Source: Blastocystis sp. Blastoise
Taxonomy: Eukaryota > Sar > Bigyra > Opalinata > Blastocystidae
Assembly (NCBI GenBank): GCA_039096225.1
Contig: JBBPEB010000009.1
Location: 647,001-711,000, forward strand
Direction of reading: 5' to 3'
DNA: 64,000 bases
The notes below the pieces were generated by a model, which was given only the letters and a program-made list of their open reading frames with translations, did no database searches and had not been told where the DNA came from. The position numbers and the translations under genes were made by a program. How positions within the stretch are numbered: the first letter of the stretch is position 1; each line of letters begins with the position of its first letter. Shown here piece by piece: positions 33,782-47,325 of the stretch.

Positions 33782-36488
33782 CATTGGTTTTATTGTGAAG
33801 AGCAGTATCAATATTTATAGTATTATTTATTTCTTCTTTTGTTGTTGTTTCATTAATATATGCACTATTATCATTATCATTATTATTATTATTTATTTCT
33901 TCTTTTGTTGTTGTTCCTATAACAGATATATTATTATTATTATTATCATTATTATTATTATTATTATTATCATTATTAATTTCAATGTTAACATGTTCAT
34001 CAATATTATTATTTATTTCATCTTTTGTTGTTGTTTCATTACTAGATATACTATTATTATTATTATCATTATTAATTTCTAAACTATTTAAATCAGCTTG
34101 AATAGTTTCTTTTACATTATTTACTATTTCTGATCTATTCTTATTGCTCTTCTTCTTTGTTTCTTTCTTATTATTATGTAATTTATTCTTATTTTTATCA
34201 ACTGAAATAGATTCTTGAGATGGTGCATATTTTTCAGATACTCCTGAATTTGGCTGATTCTTATTGTCGAGTATTAAAACACTTTCTTTTGTAGAAATAT
34301 TTGACCCAACTGTTGGTTTAGAAATTGTTGTAATATTATTTAAAGTATTAGTAGAAGTATTATCAATAACAATATCATCTTTATGAATAAATGTAGAACT
34401 AGTAACAACATCTGTAATTATTTGATTTTCTTCTAATGTATTTACTATGGGTATAATATTCTTAGGTGGAGTGACAGGAGAAGAAGGAGTAGAAGGAATA
34501 GTATTAATATTAACAGTAGAAGGAATAGTATTGGAAGTAGAAGGAGTAGTAATAGCACTAGTACTAGTATTAGTATTAACAGTAGAAGGAGTAACATTAA
34601 TTGTAGAAGGAGTAGTAGATGGACTAGTAATAGGAGCAGTAGATGGACTAGCAATAGGAGCAACAGGAGTAGCAGCATTAGTAGCAATTATAGGATTAGA
34701 AGCATTAGAAGTAGTAGATGGACTAGTAATAGGAGCAGTAGATTCACTAGTATTAGTAGCAATTATAGGATTAGTAACAAGAGTATTAGTAGCCATAGTA
34801 GTAATTGGATTATTATTCTTATTCTTTTTATTAATAGAAGAAGGAGAAAGATTCTTTGATTCAGGACTATTAGAAATTATTTTATTTGTCACAGATGTAT
34901 TTACTGTCTTTAATACTTTACTTGATTGATTTACTGTATTATTTTTCATAATAATATCTTTATAACTAAGTGTTTTTGTTTCTTTAGGGGATGGTAATGT
35001 AACTGTAATAGAACTAGTTGATTGAGAAGGAGATTTATTGCATGATTCTGAAAGGATTGTAGAATTAGTATCCTTATTATCATTAATTTTTATTTTTTTA
35101 GCTTGTGACTTTTTTTCTTTCTTTTTGCTATTATTATTAGCTATTTTTATATTATTAGAAACAGTAGTTACATATTCATTTTCTTGTTTTTTCTCATTAT
35201 TATTCTTCTTATCTTTATTGTTAATAATAATCCATTCATTATCATCATTCACATCCCATTCATTATCATTTATTTCTATTGTTTCATCGACTTTTAATTT
35301 ATTATCAAGAGATAAAATTTTATCATTATCTATTTTGTTATTAGTAGCTACTACAGTAATATCATTTATTTTAGGAGAATTCACACTATTTTCTTTCTCT
35401 TTATTATTCTTTTCTTTCTCTTTATTATCTTTTTCTTTCTCTTTATTATCTTTTTCTTTTTCTTTATTATTCTTTTCTTTCACTTTATTATCCTTTTCTT
35501 TCACTTTATTATCCTTTTCTTTCTCTTTATTATCCTTTTCTTTTCCTTTATTATCATTTTCTTTCACTTTATTATCATTTTCTTTCACTTTATTATCATT
35601 TTCTTTCACTTTATTATTCTTCTTAGTATTCTTCTTGTTCTGATTATTCTTATTATTACCTAATTCTTGGAATTCTTTCACCCATTCATCTATAGATTTA
35701 TCTTCATAAGAAACGTCAAATTCATCATATACATTCGTTTTCTTCTTATTCTTATTCTTTTTATTACTAGTTTTAATAGTATTTTTATTAGTAGCAGTGA
35801 CATTCGTAATTTTCTTTGAAATATCTTTTGATTTCAAAGGAATAGAATTCGTTTTATTATTATTCTTCACAGTTGAAGTTATAGTATTTGTTTCTTGATT
35901 AGAATATCCTCTAAGATTATTATTATTATTAATTGGATTACCTTTCTCTATATCATAATCCTTACCTTTCATTAAATTACTATAATTATTATTATTAGTT
36001 ATATTTAATTTTCCTAATTTATAAGAGTCTGGTTGATCATGAAAGAGTGATAAAGTATTCAATTGACTTAAATCATCTATATTTTGTCTTTTTCGACTCT
36101 TTTTCTCATCATTCACATCTGTAGGATATTTCACTCTTTTTGTTGTAGTTTTATAAGTGTTTTTAAATGCTTCATGAATCTGTTGCTTCTCATATGTTTC
36201 TTCCTCATATCGTTTTATTTCTTGATCATTGATTTCTTGATCTATTTCTTTAGTTAATACATCAAAATGATCAATATCATTATGTATATAATTCATTTCT
36301 GTAGCTCCATTCTCTATAGACGTAGGAGCTTTATAAACGGACTTTCGAGGCTGATCTATAGAGGAAAATAAAGTTATTTATATAAAATTATTTAATATTA
36401 TATATATATAATATATTTAATATTATGTATATATATACTAAAACTAGATAAAACCATTTGAGGGTCATATTGTTTTAAAGGTAATGAC

Positions 36489-36573
<85 letters not shown>

Positions 36574-36785
36574 CTTCATCTTCAGTATCTTCATCCGAAC
36601 TAATAGCAAAATATTCAACATTATTATTACTATTAATATCAATAATAGTATTATCCTTAATAGGAAGAGGAGAAGAAGAAGAAGAAGTATCTTTTAATAT
36701 TAAAGGAGTCTTATTATTATCATTTATATAATTATATCCATAATTATATAAAATATCATCATTTGTTGTTATTGAATCATACTAC

Positions 36786-36832
<47 letters not shown>

Positions 36833-38047
36833 TATACATATATATATATATACTTTTCGTTCAATATCAACATTAGTAACATCATCATTATCATCATTAT
36901 CATAATGAATATAGCACGTGTCCGTTGAGGGATTTTCAACAACATGAATAATTCCACTGGATAATATATCTGAAGATTTCGATGTATTCCCGCGGTTATT
37001 TGTGGATATAGATGAATTCGATATAGAATGATCATGTAGAACATCCTTAAAATAAACAATACCTACATGATTAAAAGTAACTGAATAAGTTTCACCTGCT
37101 TTCAGCATACTTGTTTCAAAACAATCTATAGTAATATATATATATATATATCTAGAATAGGATATTCATATAAATTTCATTATTTATTAAATAAGAAATG
37201 ATAAATATATATTTTAAATATTATATTAATAATAATAAATATATAATATATATATATATATAGTGTATATATACTGGGTCCATCAGTTGATGTGAATTGA
37301 TAACAAGTCGTTGGATATAATTGTGACATAGTATTCTTAGGAACAACAAAAGTAACTGTACCTCCAACATATATAGAACATGTAGTAGGAGTAAAATTAT
37401 AAGGAGGGTCTAAACAACAATGTATATATACACTATATATATATATTTATAAGATTTGATTAGAAAAATTTATGTATATAAAAGAAATATAAAATAAAAT
37501 AAATAAATACAAATTAAATAGATAAAAATAAAATAAATAAAAATAAAATAAATAAATAAAGTAAAAATAAAAAAAAAACATAAATAATTAAATAAAAAAA
37601 ATACTTTTTACTAATATCATTTGAATTTGTTTTTAAAGGTTCATTTGGGATATATGGAAATGAAGATGATATATTTGATTTACTATTATTAACATTTTGT
37701 TGAGATGAAGATAAAATTAAAGATTGTGAAGTTTGAAATGAATGAATTTCAACTGAAGGAGCTGCTGAATGAACAAGAATGTGTGCTTCAATAGATGGGT
37801 AATTTGCGTCATAAAGAAATAGAGTACCGACTTTTTTCAATTCAAATTCAAATTTATCTCCTTCATGCAAAACATTACTACATATATCTTGACAACTTTC
37901 GGGTTTACTTTTTATTTTATGTGCAAGTGCATCCTTGTTTTTAATAATGATTTTGATACTAGACCCAACTGTCGATTCACATTCAAATGGTTGAAGTTGA
38001 TTATCTTTTAAAGTAATCAAACGATTCTGATTGCCTTTCTTTACCAT
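32305..38047 (-). CDS. Double cupredoxin-like domain protein with long disordered tail
   Basis: Exons 38047-37612, 37409-37275, 37125-36854, 36781-36439, 36355-32549 and 32471-32305 join to exactly 5,160 nt (1,719 aa, TAA). There is no signal peptide or membrane segment. Residues ~1-95 look like a cupredoxin fold (IKIIIKNKDALAHKIKSK, FEFELKKVGTLFLYDANYPS, EAHILVH). Residues ~155-260 look like a second copy (CSIYVGGTVTFVVPKNT, AGETYSVTFNHVGIVYFKD, SGIIHVVENP). The usual C-x(n)-H-x(4)-M copper ligands are not evident at the end of either domain. The remaining ~1,400 aa are low complexity: Asn/Asp runs, an acidic region, KE(K/N)DNK repeats (35390-35620), Thr/Ser/Pro-rich and Pro/Tyr-rich segments. 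One DEWVKEFQEL motif recalls W-x-x-x-F peptides of PEX5 but is isolated. Role unknown. Confidence 0.75.
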
Positions 38048-38344
38048 AAATTTCGTATGATATATATATATATTATTAAAATAGATGATTTTAATAATAA
38101 TAAATGTGTTTTTTTATTTATACATTAAAAATGTAAAAAAAAAAAAAATTAATTCTTTTTATAATCGTGTTTATATAGAATATTATTAAACAAAAATATA
38201 TAATTCCCATGAATTCATTTCTTATTTAATTAAAAAAATGGTTCTTTTTTATCTTTTTTTTCTTGTTTTTATTCTGCTCTGAAATTGATCCAGAAAAGAA
38301 ACTTTATCATATATATACTTTATATAACAAAAATAATATCAACC
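38048..38344. promoter_or_regulatory. Compact divergent promoter region
   Basis: Only 297 bp separate the start codons of the cupredoxin-like gene (-) and mL54 (+), so both promoters must lie here or overlap. The sequence is poly-A/T rich, with A11-type and T-rich runs; no conserved element is recognised. Confidence 0.5.
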
Positions 38345-38961
38345 ATGCTTGCAAGATTATTCTTAACTACAGTAAAGTCAACTACATTACCTATCTCTTT
38401 ACAAATGAACTCTGTTCGATACTTTGCTGCTGCTAAAGGAGCTGCTAAAGCACCTGCTGCTACTCAAGCAAGTACTCCTGCTAAAGCTGCTCCTGCAGCA
38501 AAGAATGCTGCAAAATCTCCTGCTAAAGCTAAAAAGGATAAAGCACCTTCTGGACCTGCAGCTCCTGCTACACCTTTGAAACCTGGTGAAATTCCTGTCA
38601 ATATCTTAAAAGATGGTAAGAATCCTTTTGAAAGACCAGATAGTGAATATCCTGATTGGCTTTGGACAAAACTTGTATATATTTATGATTTATCTTTTCA
38701 TTTTGTTTCATTTTAATAATATATTGATTTCTCATTCGATATTGATAATGTTATTTTTATTATATATATTTCTAGGATCATTTATCTACTAAAGAAGAAT
38801 TTGAAAGAAGAGATATCAAAACATTAAACAAACAAGAATCAAAAAGGTATGTATTTCAATACTTAAAAATCATTAATTTAACTTTTTTTATTTTGTATAG
38901 ATATATTAAATTAATTCGTAGACAATCGATTAAAGAACATAATTCCTTTGCTAACAATTAA
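38345..38961 (+). CDS. MRPL54: Mitochondrial large-subunit ribosomal protein mL54
   Basis: Exons 38345-38674, 38776-38846 and 38901-38961 sum to 462 nt (153 aa, TAA). The N-terminus (MLARLFLTTVKSTTLPISLQ...SVRYFAA) looks like a mitochondrial targeting sequence, followed by an Ala/Lys/Pro-rich linker. The conserved core is PVNILKDGKNPFERPDSEYP, then DWLW, matching the V-N-I-x-K-x-G...P-D-x-E-Y-P-x-W-L signature of mL54, and RYIKLIRRQSIKEHN at the C-terminus. The first ATG in frame is 38345. The gene implies a translating mitochondrion with its own ribosome. The C/G content of this gene is higher than its neighbours because of the Ala/Pro linker. Confidence 0.88.
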
Positions 38962-39906
38962 ATTAGTTGTTGATATATATATATATTAATTTTTATTAAA
39001 AAAATATTGTTCAATTTCTTTATATTTTATATTTTATATTTATATATTTGGGGTTCTTTATTTAACTAAAAAATAATAATAATCTTTCTTAATCATCTTT
39101 TTTTTTTAAATAATTGAAAAAATAACTTATATAAGCATTAGTAACGCCATTCATAATGTATCAGCTATTCATTTATTATATATTTATGAATAATTATCGA
39201 TAATTAGAATTAAAGAAAAAAAAATATATTGTTCCACATCTATAATTTAGTGATACTTCATTTATATACGTCATGACTAAAAGTATAAAAATAAAATAAT
39301 TAAATCTCTTCATAAAAAAAGTGATAATGAAAAAGATAATCACATTGACATAAATATTTGCATGTAATAAAAAAATATAGTTTCCTTGTTATTCATATAT
39401 TTATGATCAATAATTCATGACACAACATTTAAAAAACATAAAATGAAAACAGTTATAAGTGTTAACTTAATTCCGGTTTATTTTAATAAAGAAAAAGAAA
39501 CGAATAAATAGAGAAACACGGGAATAATTCGATTAAATATAGGAAGGATTATATATATTCATAAAAAGAAGAAACTTTCTAGTTGCGGGAAAGATAAGGG
39601 CCCATAAATGAATAGAGAACCAATAAAGAGAAATAATAAATAAATTTTAAGAGGAAAACAACGAATTATTCTTTATAGAATAAAGCGTATAAATAGAATC
39701 GAATTCTAAATAGGGTCTACTTAATATTATTTATTTTTAGAATAAATTGGAAGCAGTTTTTTTTTATCAACTATTAAGGCTAGATTGTTCTTTTTATAAG
39801 ACACTAATGTATACTTATTAGTTTGATGATGTTTCATCGTATAGATCTACCTAGATATTGATTATCAAACTCCAAAACTACCCGAATCTATTAGGTTCAT
39901 ATCCTT
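38962..39906. other. Intergenic region
   Basis: 945 bp between mL54 and the cyclin gene, same strand. It holds the mL54 3' flank and the cyclin promoter. No ORF of note. Confidence 0.5.
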
Positions 39907-41128
39907 ATGGACACGATTGCAGGGAAGTCAAGCGTCAACGTGTTGGCATGTATATTGTCTCACGTTGTTTCCAAATATGATCGCGTATGAATACCTTATT
40001 CATCTCTTTTTTTTAATTCTTCAAATATTCTATATATGATGTCATTCTATGAATTTAAAAACTTTTTATAGGAAGGAAGAATTGGTGTTATTACAAAATT
40101 TCATACTCAACATCCTCCTTCAATGAGTATTCCCGATTATATGGAAAGGTAATTTATTTGAATAATATTTTTTTTTAAAGGAATAATTAAAAATTATTTA
40201 TTTGTTTCATATTTTTAGAATTAGAATTTACTCTGAGTGTAGTATTGAATCATTCATACATGCACTTATTTATATTGATCGACTTATTAAGAATACCAAT
40301 ATTACTGTAAATTCATATAATGTTCACAGAATTGTTATTACTGCGTATGTTTTTAATTTTTTTTTTTAATTTTTTTTGATTTTTTTTGATTTTTTTTATT
40401 ATATATTTTTATTATATATTTTTATTATATATTTTTTAATCATTTTTTTTATTATTTTTTTCAAAATAATTTTTCATCATATATATATATATATTAAAAT
40501 CATAATAATTACATAAAATATATATAGTGTGATGATAGCTGCAAAATATTTTGATGATTTTTACTATAGTAATCAACATTATGCTAAAATAGGAGGGATT
40601 AATTTGAATGAAATGAATAGTTTAGAACTTACTTTTTTGACTTCTGTTCATTTCTCATTATATGTTTCTCCTAATGAATTTCTTTCTTATTATAATGAAT
40701 TATTCTTTCATTCAACTCGTTGTAGTTGTGTTAGTAAGAGTATGATTATTTTATTATTATTTATTTTATTATTATTTATTTTATTATTATTTATTTTATT
40801 ATTATTTATTTTATTATTATTATTATTATTTATCTTATTAATATTATTTATTTTATTATTATTTATTTTTATATAATATACATATATAATATATATATTA
40901 TAAACATAATAAACCATATGATAAATCTTTTCTATTTATATGAATGAATGTGCTTTGCCTCGTATATATAATATGTCTTCTGAGATTAGTCAGTTTGCCT
41001 TATTAACATATACTCCTATTCCTCCTGTTATTATACCTCATTATGTTATTCCTTGTCAAAATTCTCAAGATATTCTAAGACCTTATTGTAATCAATATAT
41101 TGCTGTTGTTCAAAATCATTATGTCTAA
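39907..41128 (+). CDS. Pho80/U(P)-type cyclin
   Basis: ATG at 39907. Exons 39907-39984, 40072-40148, 40219-40344 and 40528 to about 40728 are clear. The last coding exon ends at TAA 41128, but its acceptor is unclear because no AG occurs between about 40760 and 40985. The protein starts [20 protein letters not shown]. It carries the cyclin box typical of Pho80 and plant U/P-type cyclins: [78 protein letters not shown]. These cyclins partner Pho85/Cdk5-like kinases in nutrient or phosphate signalling. Length and order match the family; the C-terminal ~50 aa ([14 protein letters not shown]) are not conserved to my knowledge. Confidence 0.92.
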
Positions 41129-41743
41129 ATATTATAACCATGTTAACTTATTTTTTTTTAAATCTTTATATATATATAGTTTTTATGATGTATGTATGTA
41201 TGTATTATTATTTTTTTTTAAATAAATTGTTCTTATTGTATTATATAAATATATATAAATTTATTGTTATACATCATTAGTCTGTTCCTATACATGGATA
41301 TTTATATACATTATGATCAACCTTTTACTTTTTTTTTCTTACACTTATATTAATCTTTTCTTTTATTACTTTTAACTTATTCAAATTAATATTATATTGA
41401 TTCTTTATCGTTATGCTATTTCTAGCACCACTTTTTTTTTCTTCTATTTTAACATAGATGTTTATGTTCTTTTCTTTTTCTATAATTCTATTTACTTTAG
41501 TCTTTATTTAAATAAAGTAAATAATGATAAACAAAAAAAAAAGATAATTCTAAATAAAAAAAAAATCGTCTCGTTCGCTTCTTGTTTTGTTTTTATTTTT
41601 TTTTTTTGATATTTTTTTTTACTTATAATTATTGAAAATTCTTATTTTTGTTTTAATTTTTAAAATATAAAATAAATTTATAAAACGCAAAAACTATCCA
41701 TAATATTATTTCATTTAAAAAAAACTTAAAAAAAAAATAAACG
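41129..41743. other. Convergent intergenic region
   Basis: Between the cyclin and RBM48 3' ends: T-rich and A-rich homopolymer runs, no gene seen. Confidence 0.5.
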
Positions 41744-43428
41744 TTAAATTCTTCTCCTTCTTTTTGGTTTGATTGTATTTGAATTTTGTTGAATAGTTTG
41801 TTTGATTTGTTGATAGAGTTCTTTTTCTTTTTGATCTAGAGATGTTAATTTATTTCTAATTAATGAAGTCTATAGAAATATTTAATATACATGTAATAAT
41901 ATTTAAAAAAGTAATATTAAAATTTGATGATAATAATAAAAATAATAGAATAGTATAGAAAGTTGATATTTTTATATATTGTATTAAAAATATAATATAT
42001 ACATGATCTATATTATTAATAGTTGAATTAGAATTATTATCGATACTATTTTCAGTTTTAAGTAGAGAAGTTGATGTAGAAAATGGTGCAGAAGGAGTAG
42101 GAGTAGGAGAAGAAGAAGGAATAGAAGGAGGGATATTAGATATAGTAGAAGAAGAAATAGAAGAAGGGATATTAGATAAATTAGAAGGAATATTAGATAT
42201 AGTAGAAGAAGAAATAGAAGAAGGAATATTAGATAAAGGAGAAGAAACAATATTAGATATAGAAGAAGATATATTTGGTTTCTTTTGAGGATAAATTTTA
42301 TTTTGTGGATAAGAATATTTTGGTGTTTTTATTAAAGGTCTATAAAATGATATATAATATATACTAATTAATTAAATACTGATAATTGTTGAATGAATCG
42401 ACAGCCGAATCATTTGTAGATTCTGTATTTTGATTAAATGATTCATTTATATTATGATTATTATTTTCTTTTTCTGATATGTTTTTATCAACTACAAGAA
42501 TAAAATTTATATTAATATAAAAATAGCTATATCATCTATTTATATATAATAAATACTATTTGTATTATCATTTGTAAATGATAAAAATTCATCTCTATAT
42601 ATTGTATCATATATAATTATTATTTATTATTATATATTAATGTATATATCAATATATATATATATGTATATATACTCTGGTAAAGCTGATGACCAGAATT
42701 CATTAGAAATCGGTTTATGTTGAATAATATCTAATTCTAAAACAAATTATAATAAAAAAAATACTCTTTTTGATAAATAATATATTTATATTAAAATAAT
42801 AATAAAAATAAATTAAATAATAATAAAAAAAAATAATAAATCCATAAAAAAATACTTTCATGAACTCGTTTTCGAACAACTCCAAGTCGTTGATTTAATT
42901 TATTTTTTGTATCTGATGGTGTTTCCGAATAGATATCATAATATATAAAAAGATCTCTACCAAAAAAAGATTTTTTATTTAATTTATTCTTCACCATTCT
43001 ATATAAATGAATACTATCATAAAACAATAATCATAAATATTATTTATACTTTTTTCATAACATATACATAAATAATCAATTATATTAGCATACCTTGCTG
43101 CTATCAATTGCTCAAATTTTACCCAAATTGTTTCTGTAAATGGTTCTGCTTTCACATCCACAAGATGCCTATATTCCTCTATAGTTCCAAATTGCTTTAA
43201 CATATTTATCAAATCAGGAATAACTTGAATTTGAGATATATTTCGAATAATCAAGTATCTTGATTCTAATGCTACAGAATATACTTTGATAGCCTTTCCT
43301 TCTTTTGGTCGACGATATTTAGGTTGATCATATACGGGTTCAGATGGTTTAGGATATTCTTCGTCCTCTTCATCTTCAAGATCATCCGATTTATGCATCC
43401 ATGGCTTATCAAATACGTTATTTTCCAT
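41744..43428 (-). CDS. RBM48: RNA-binding protein 48 (minor-spliceosome factor)
   Basis: ATG at 43428; exon 1 43428-43094, exon 2 42998-42856, then about five small exons, ending AGA ATT TAA at 41744. After an acidic leader (KPWMHKSDDLEDEEDEEYP) comes KAIKVYSVALESRYLIIRN, then a canonical-length RRM: LINMLKQFGTIEEYRHL, EPFTETIWVKFEQLIAARMV and NKKSFFGRDLFIYYDIYSET. This matches the RBM48 layout (V-x-S-x-x-L-E-S-R-Y-L, G-T-I-E-E-Y, S-F-F-G). The family's R-K-R-V-x-E end follows, then a Ser/Pro-rich region and a basic KPKRRRRI C-terminus. RBM48 works with ARMC7 in splicing U12-type introns (established for plants and humans). The first exon starts 267 bp upstream-strand of the HAL stop codon; the two are separate transcription units. 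Confidence 0.87.
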
Positions 43429-43695
43429 TTTGTATTAGTTTATAATTATATATATATTATATTGAGAAAAATTTATAAATTATTTATGAAATTAAATCCT
43501 ATTTATCAAAGGAATTAAATTGAATTCTTTTTATCACCTTATTATTCCCTATTTCACTGTTTTAAAATTTTTATTAATTTTAATAATTCAAACAAAACAA
43601 TGATGTGAAGAAAAAATAACCATTATTACAATAAAAAAAATGCTGCTAATGCAATAAAAATGAAAACACACAATAAGAAAAATTTATTATTCAAT

Positions 43696-45779
43696 TTAAT
43701 TATATTGTTCAAAATATTTATCCATAAAAGGCTTGACAGTTTCCCAAACCTTATTGGAAGCTAATAATTGATAACATTTTTCTATATCAGGAGCCATGAA
43801 ACGATCCTTAGTATAAGGAGGAACTTCACTACGAACCTATATTATATATATATGTCATAATTTTATTATATGAATAATAATAAATAAAATAAAATAATAA
43901 ATAAAATAAATAAAAATAATCAACATACAAGATTATAGACAGCAGTAAGAGGTTCAGTAGTAGTATGAGGAGATAATAAATAAAGACCTTGACAAGCAGC
44001 TAATAATTCAATAGCTAAAACATGTTCAACATTATCAACAACTTGAATAGCTTTTCTAGCACAGAAACCACCCATAGAAACATGATCTTCTTGACCAGAA
44101 GAAGTAGAAATAGAATCAACAGAACCAGGATGAGTAAGAACTTTATTTTCAGAAACAAGAGAAGCAGCACAACAATGAGCAATCATAAAACCACTATCAA
44201 GACCACCTCTTTCTTTAGTAACAAGGAAAGCAGGTAAACCACCAAGGCTTTCATTAACTAAACGTTCAATACGACGTTCAGAAATATTAGCTAATTCATG
44301 AACACCAATAGCGAGATAATCAAGAGCTTTAGCAGGATATTCACCATGGAAATTACCTCCAGAAATAATAAATCCTTCTTCACCTTCTTTCTTGAAAATC
44401 ATAGGATTATCAGTAGCAGAATTCATTTCAGTAGTTAATAATCCACGAACAAATTCAATAGTATCATTACAAATACCATGTACTTGAGGAACACATCTTA
44501 AAGTATAAGAATCTTGAACTTTAGATTTATCACGAAGATTATCATTAATATCAGAATAATATCTATATTTAAATAATAAATAAATAATAAAATAAAAAGA
44601 ATTATAATAATAAATATAATAATAATAAATAAAACAAATAAAATAATAAAATAAATAAAATAAAACAAATTAAAAAATAAAATAAATTAAAAATAAAATA
44701 AAATAAATTAAAAATAAAATAAAATAAATACAATTGATTATGTAAGATAGAACGAAGTCTTCTAGCAACTTCAATTTGACCCTTATGTTTTCTAGCTTCA
44801 TGAATATAAGGATGATAAGCAGCAGTAGTACCACGAAGAGCTTCAAAAGTAAGAGCCATGACAATATCAGCTTGTTTGCAAATACGTTCAGCACGATATA
44901 AAGCTTCACAACCAAGAGCAGTAATAAACTGAGTACCATTAATAAGAGCAAGACCTTCTTTAGCCTATATATTTATTATATATATAATTAAAATATATAC
45001 ATATATATATAACAACAAAAATAATAATAATAATAACAAAAATAAATAAAATAACAAAAAATAAATAAAATAACAAAAATAAATAAAATAAATACCTTCA
45101 GTCTAATAGGTTCTAATTCATTTTCTTTTAAGATAGTAGCAGCATCACCAACAGTATGTGTTTTAGGATTCCACATTTTACCTTCTCCCATAAGACCAAG
45201 AGCAAGATGAGCTAAAGGAGCTAAATCACCAGAAGCACCAACAGTTCCCTTTTCAGGAATACAAGAAATACAACCCTTATTGAAAGCAGCTATATATATA
45301 TATATAATATATTATATATATATATTTTATTTTAATTTTTTTTTTAACAATAAAAAAAATAAATTAACTTTTATTAAAAATTAATAGAATAACATACCAA
45401 TGACACGTTCAAGAGTTTCACGAGAAATACCAGAATTACCCTTAGCAAGAACATTAACTCGAAGAGCCATAACTCTCTTAGAACGTTCATAAGTAATAAA
45501 TTCACCACAACCAGAAGCATGAGAACGAATTAAGTTGTATTGTAATTCTTCAAGGAGATTATCAGGAATGGTAACCTTAGCGAAGTGACCAAAACCAGTA
45601 TTAATACCATAGGTAACCTTACCGGAAGCAACAATTTGATCAACAACAGAACGACCATCTTCAACTTTCTTCCATCCTTCTTCGGAAAGAGCCATCTTGT
45701 ATTTTCCTTGAGAAAGATCCATTAAAAGTTCAGGAGTCAAGGATTCACCATCAAGATAAAGAGTAGGGATTTCAGCCAT
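43696..45779 (-). CDS. HAL: Histidine ammonia-lyase
   Basis: Exons 45779-45398, 45289-45096, 44964-44732, 44562-43929 and 43836-43696 sum to 1,584 nt (527 aa, TAA). The enzyme deaminates L-His to trans-urocanate. Visible hallmarks: [13 protein letters not shown] (catalytic Tyr57), [12 protein letters not shown] (the His typical of HAL), [12 protein letters not shown] with the Ala146-Ser147-Gly148 triad that forms the MIO cofactor, [51 protein letters not shown] and [12 protein letters not shown]. It is closer to animal HAL than to plant or fungal PAL, and lacks the long vertebrate N-terminal extension. Introns carry U-rich (TTTTA)-type repeats. No other histidine-catabolic gene is in the window. 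Confidence 0.96.
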
Positions 45780-47325
45780 AGTTACAATACGAACTTAAAC
45801 TATTATATAAAAAAACAATAACAAAAAGATTATGTTGTTTTTTCACATTCTCTCCTTCCGATAACTTCCACTTTTTCGAAAGTTTCTCGATTTTTAATTC
45901 TCTTTTTTCCTCTATCTTTATGGGGATAATTATGAAGATCTCTCTTTATTTTTTTCTATGATTACCGTGATTCTTGACGCTAAAATGCGTCAAAACATTA
46001 TTGGTCACTCATTCTCGACGGAATCATTTTTGAATACAATGTTCTGATTCGATTTCTATGTATTTTTAATACTCTTTCTTTATTCACAAAAACAATAATA
46101 TTTTTATATTTATTCATTTATTTCTTTTTAATAAATTGAAAAGCAAGAGTCTAATTTTATATAAATTGAAAAAACAATTGTAGAAAACATTTTATTGTCA
46201 AGAATTCCACATCAAAAGAAGATGTAGGAGAAAAACACATTTTTTTTTCATTCCATATCATGAAATTTTCTATTCTATATGGGGGAGACTCTCATTGATT
46301 TGTAGTTTCTCTTATTTCTATACTCTATCATTGGCTCTTCATTATGAAAAGCAGTTTTTATTGGAGTATTCGATTCCCACTGGAATGTATATTTTTTTAT
46401 CATTTTTTTTTTGTATTTTTTTGGAGATTTCTTATTCCTTGATAAAGAATATTTTTAAAGTGTCTTTTATAAGAATTTCACGGGAATTGTTTTTCAAATG
46501 TCTTTTTTCATATTTAACGATCTCAAGTCATGTAATCAAATTACTGAATGAATATTCATCAACAGTGGTTGCTTATGTTGCGTTACTACTCTTCGTTGAA
46601 TCAATATAAGACTTGTAAAAGAATGTGCCGATTAAAGTGTTTAGAAATTTGATATATATGAATGGATATATGATTATATGATGCACGAATTTTATTAACA
46701 AATATTCATGAAAGTAAATTCTGAAACACAAAACAGATTTGTCTCTTCGTCATGCTTCTACAGTAAATTCAGATATGCACAGGCATGGTACCAATGGTTG
46801 CAAAACTATACACTTTGTATATATATATATTCTTATTACATTTATTGTTTTTCTTTTTTATTGACTTGTTATAAATATATTCTTTTAATATTATTCTTTT
46901 CATATACTCTAAAAGTATTCTTATTCTTATTTTTTTAATTCATTTATATTCTCGATAGGTTGCTCTAACTGAATGTTTAATATAATTACTATTTTAATGT
47001 TAAAGGAAAATTAGCTTTTGTAATAGACAAATAATAAATGCTAGTTATTAGTAGGTTAAGAATATCTGATGGTGGTTGAATAAAATTATGTAAACATTGC
47101 ATTTTAAAGACAAGAAACTACTAAAAAAAACTACTAAAAATGTGTCCAATAGATTTTACTTTTTTATCATAATATGTCTCTGTCATTGGTCGAATTAAAC
47201 CAATTACATTATTGATATCCTTCGATTTTTGAAAACAAATTAAACCAAATTTTTATAAACAAGTTACAAATCTCAAAAAAATGGTTAGAAATTATTCATT
47301 ACATAGTTTTTTTAATTAATAGGAA
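45780..47325. other. Divergent intergenic region
   Basis: 1.55 kb between HAL (-) and the surface-protein gene (+). An open frame at 46295-46609 reads 104 hydrophobic aa but opens with TTG, is T-rich and lacks splice or family support. I leave it out as a gene. Confidence 0.5.

Noticed and set aside
33795-34082. Plus-strand ORFs opposite the disordered tail of the cupredoxin-like gene (also 34447-34929 and 35038-35643)
   Set aside because: Antisense shadows of simple-sequence coding DNA; composition follows the minus-strand repeats exactly.
46371-46384. 'ttcgattccc' resembling a tRNA B box
   Set aside because: No matching A box or cloverleaf stems within 100 bp upstream; no tRNA gene was found elsewhere by eye.
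46295-46609. 104-codon hydrophobic ORF between HAL and the surface-protein gene
   Set aside because: It opens with TTG, is T-rich intergenic sequence and has no splice partner or recognisable motif. Random T-rich DNA reads as hydrophobic protein.
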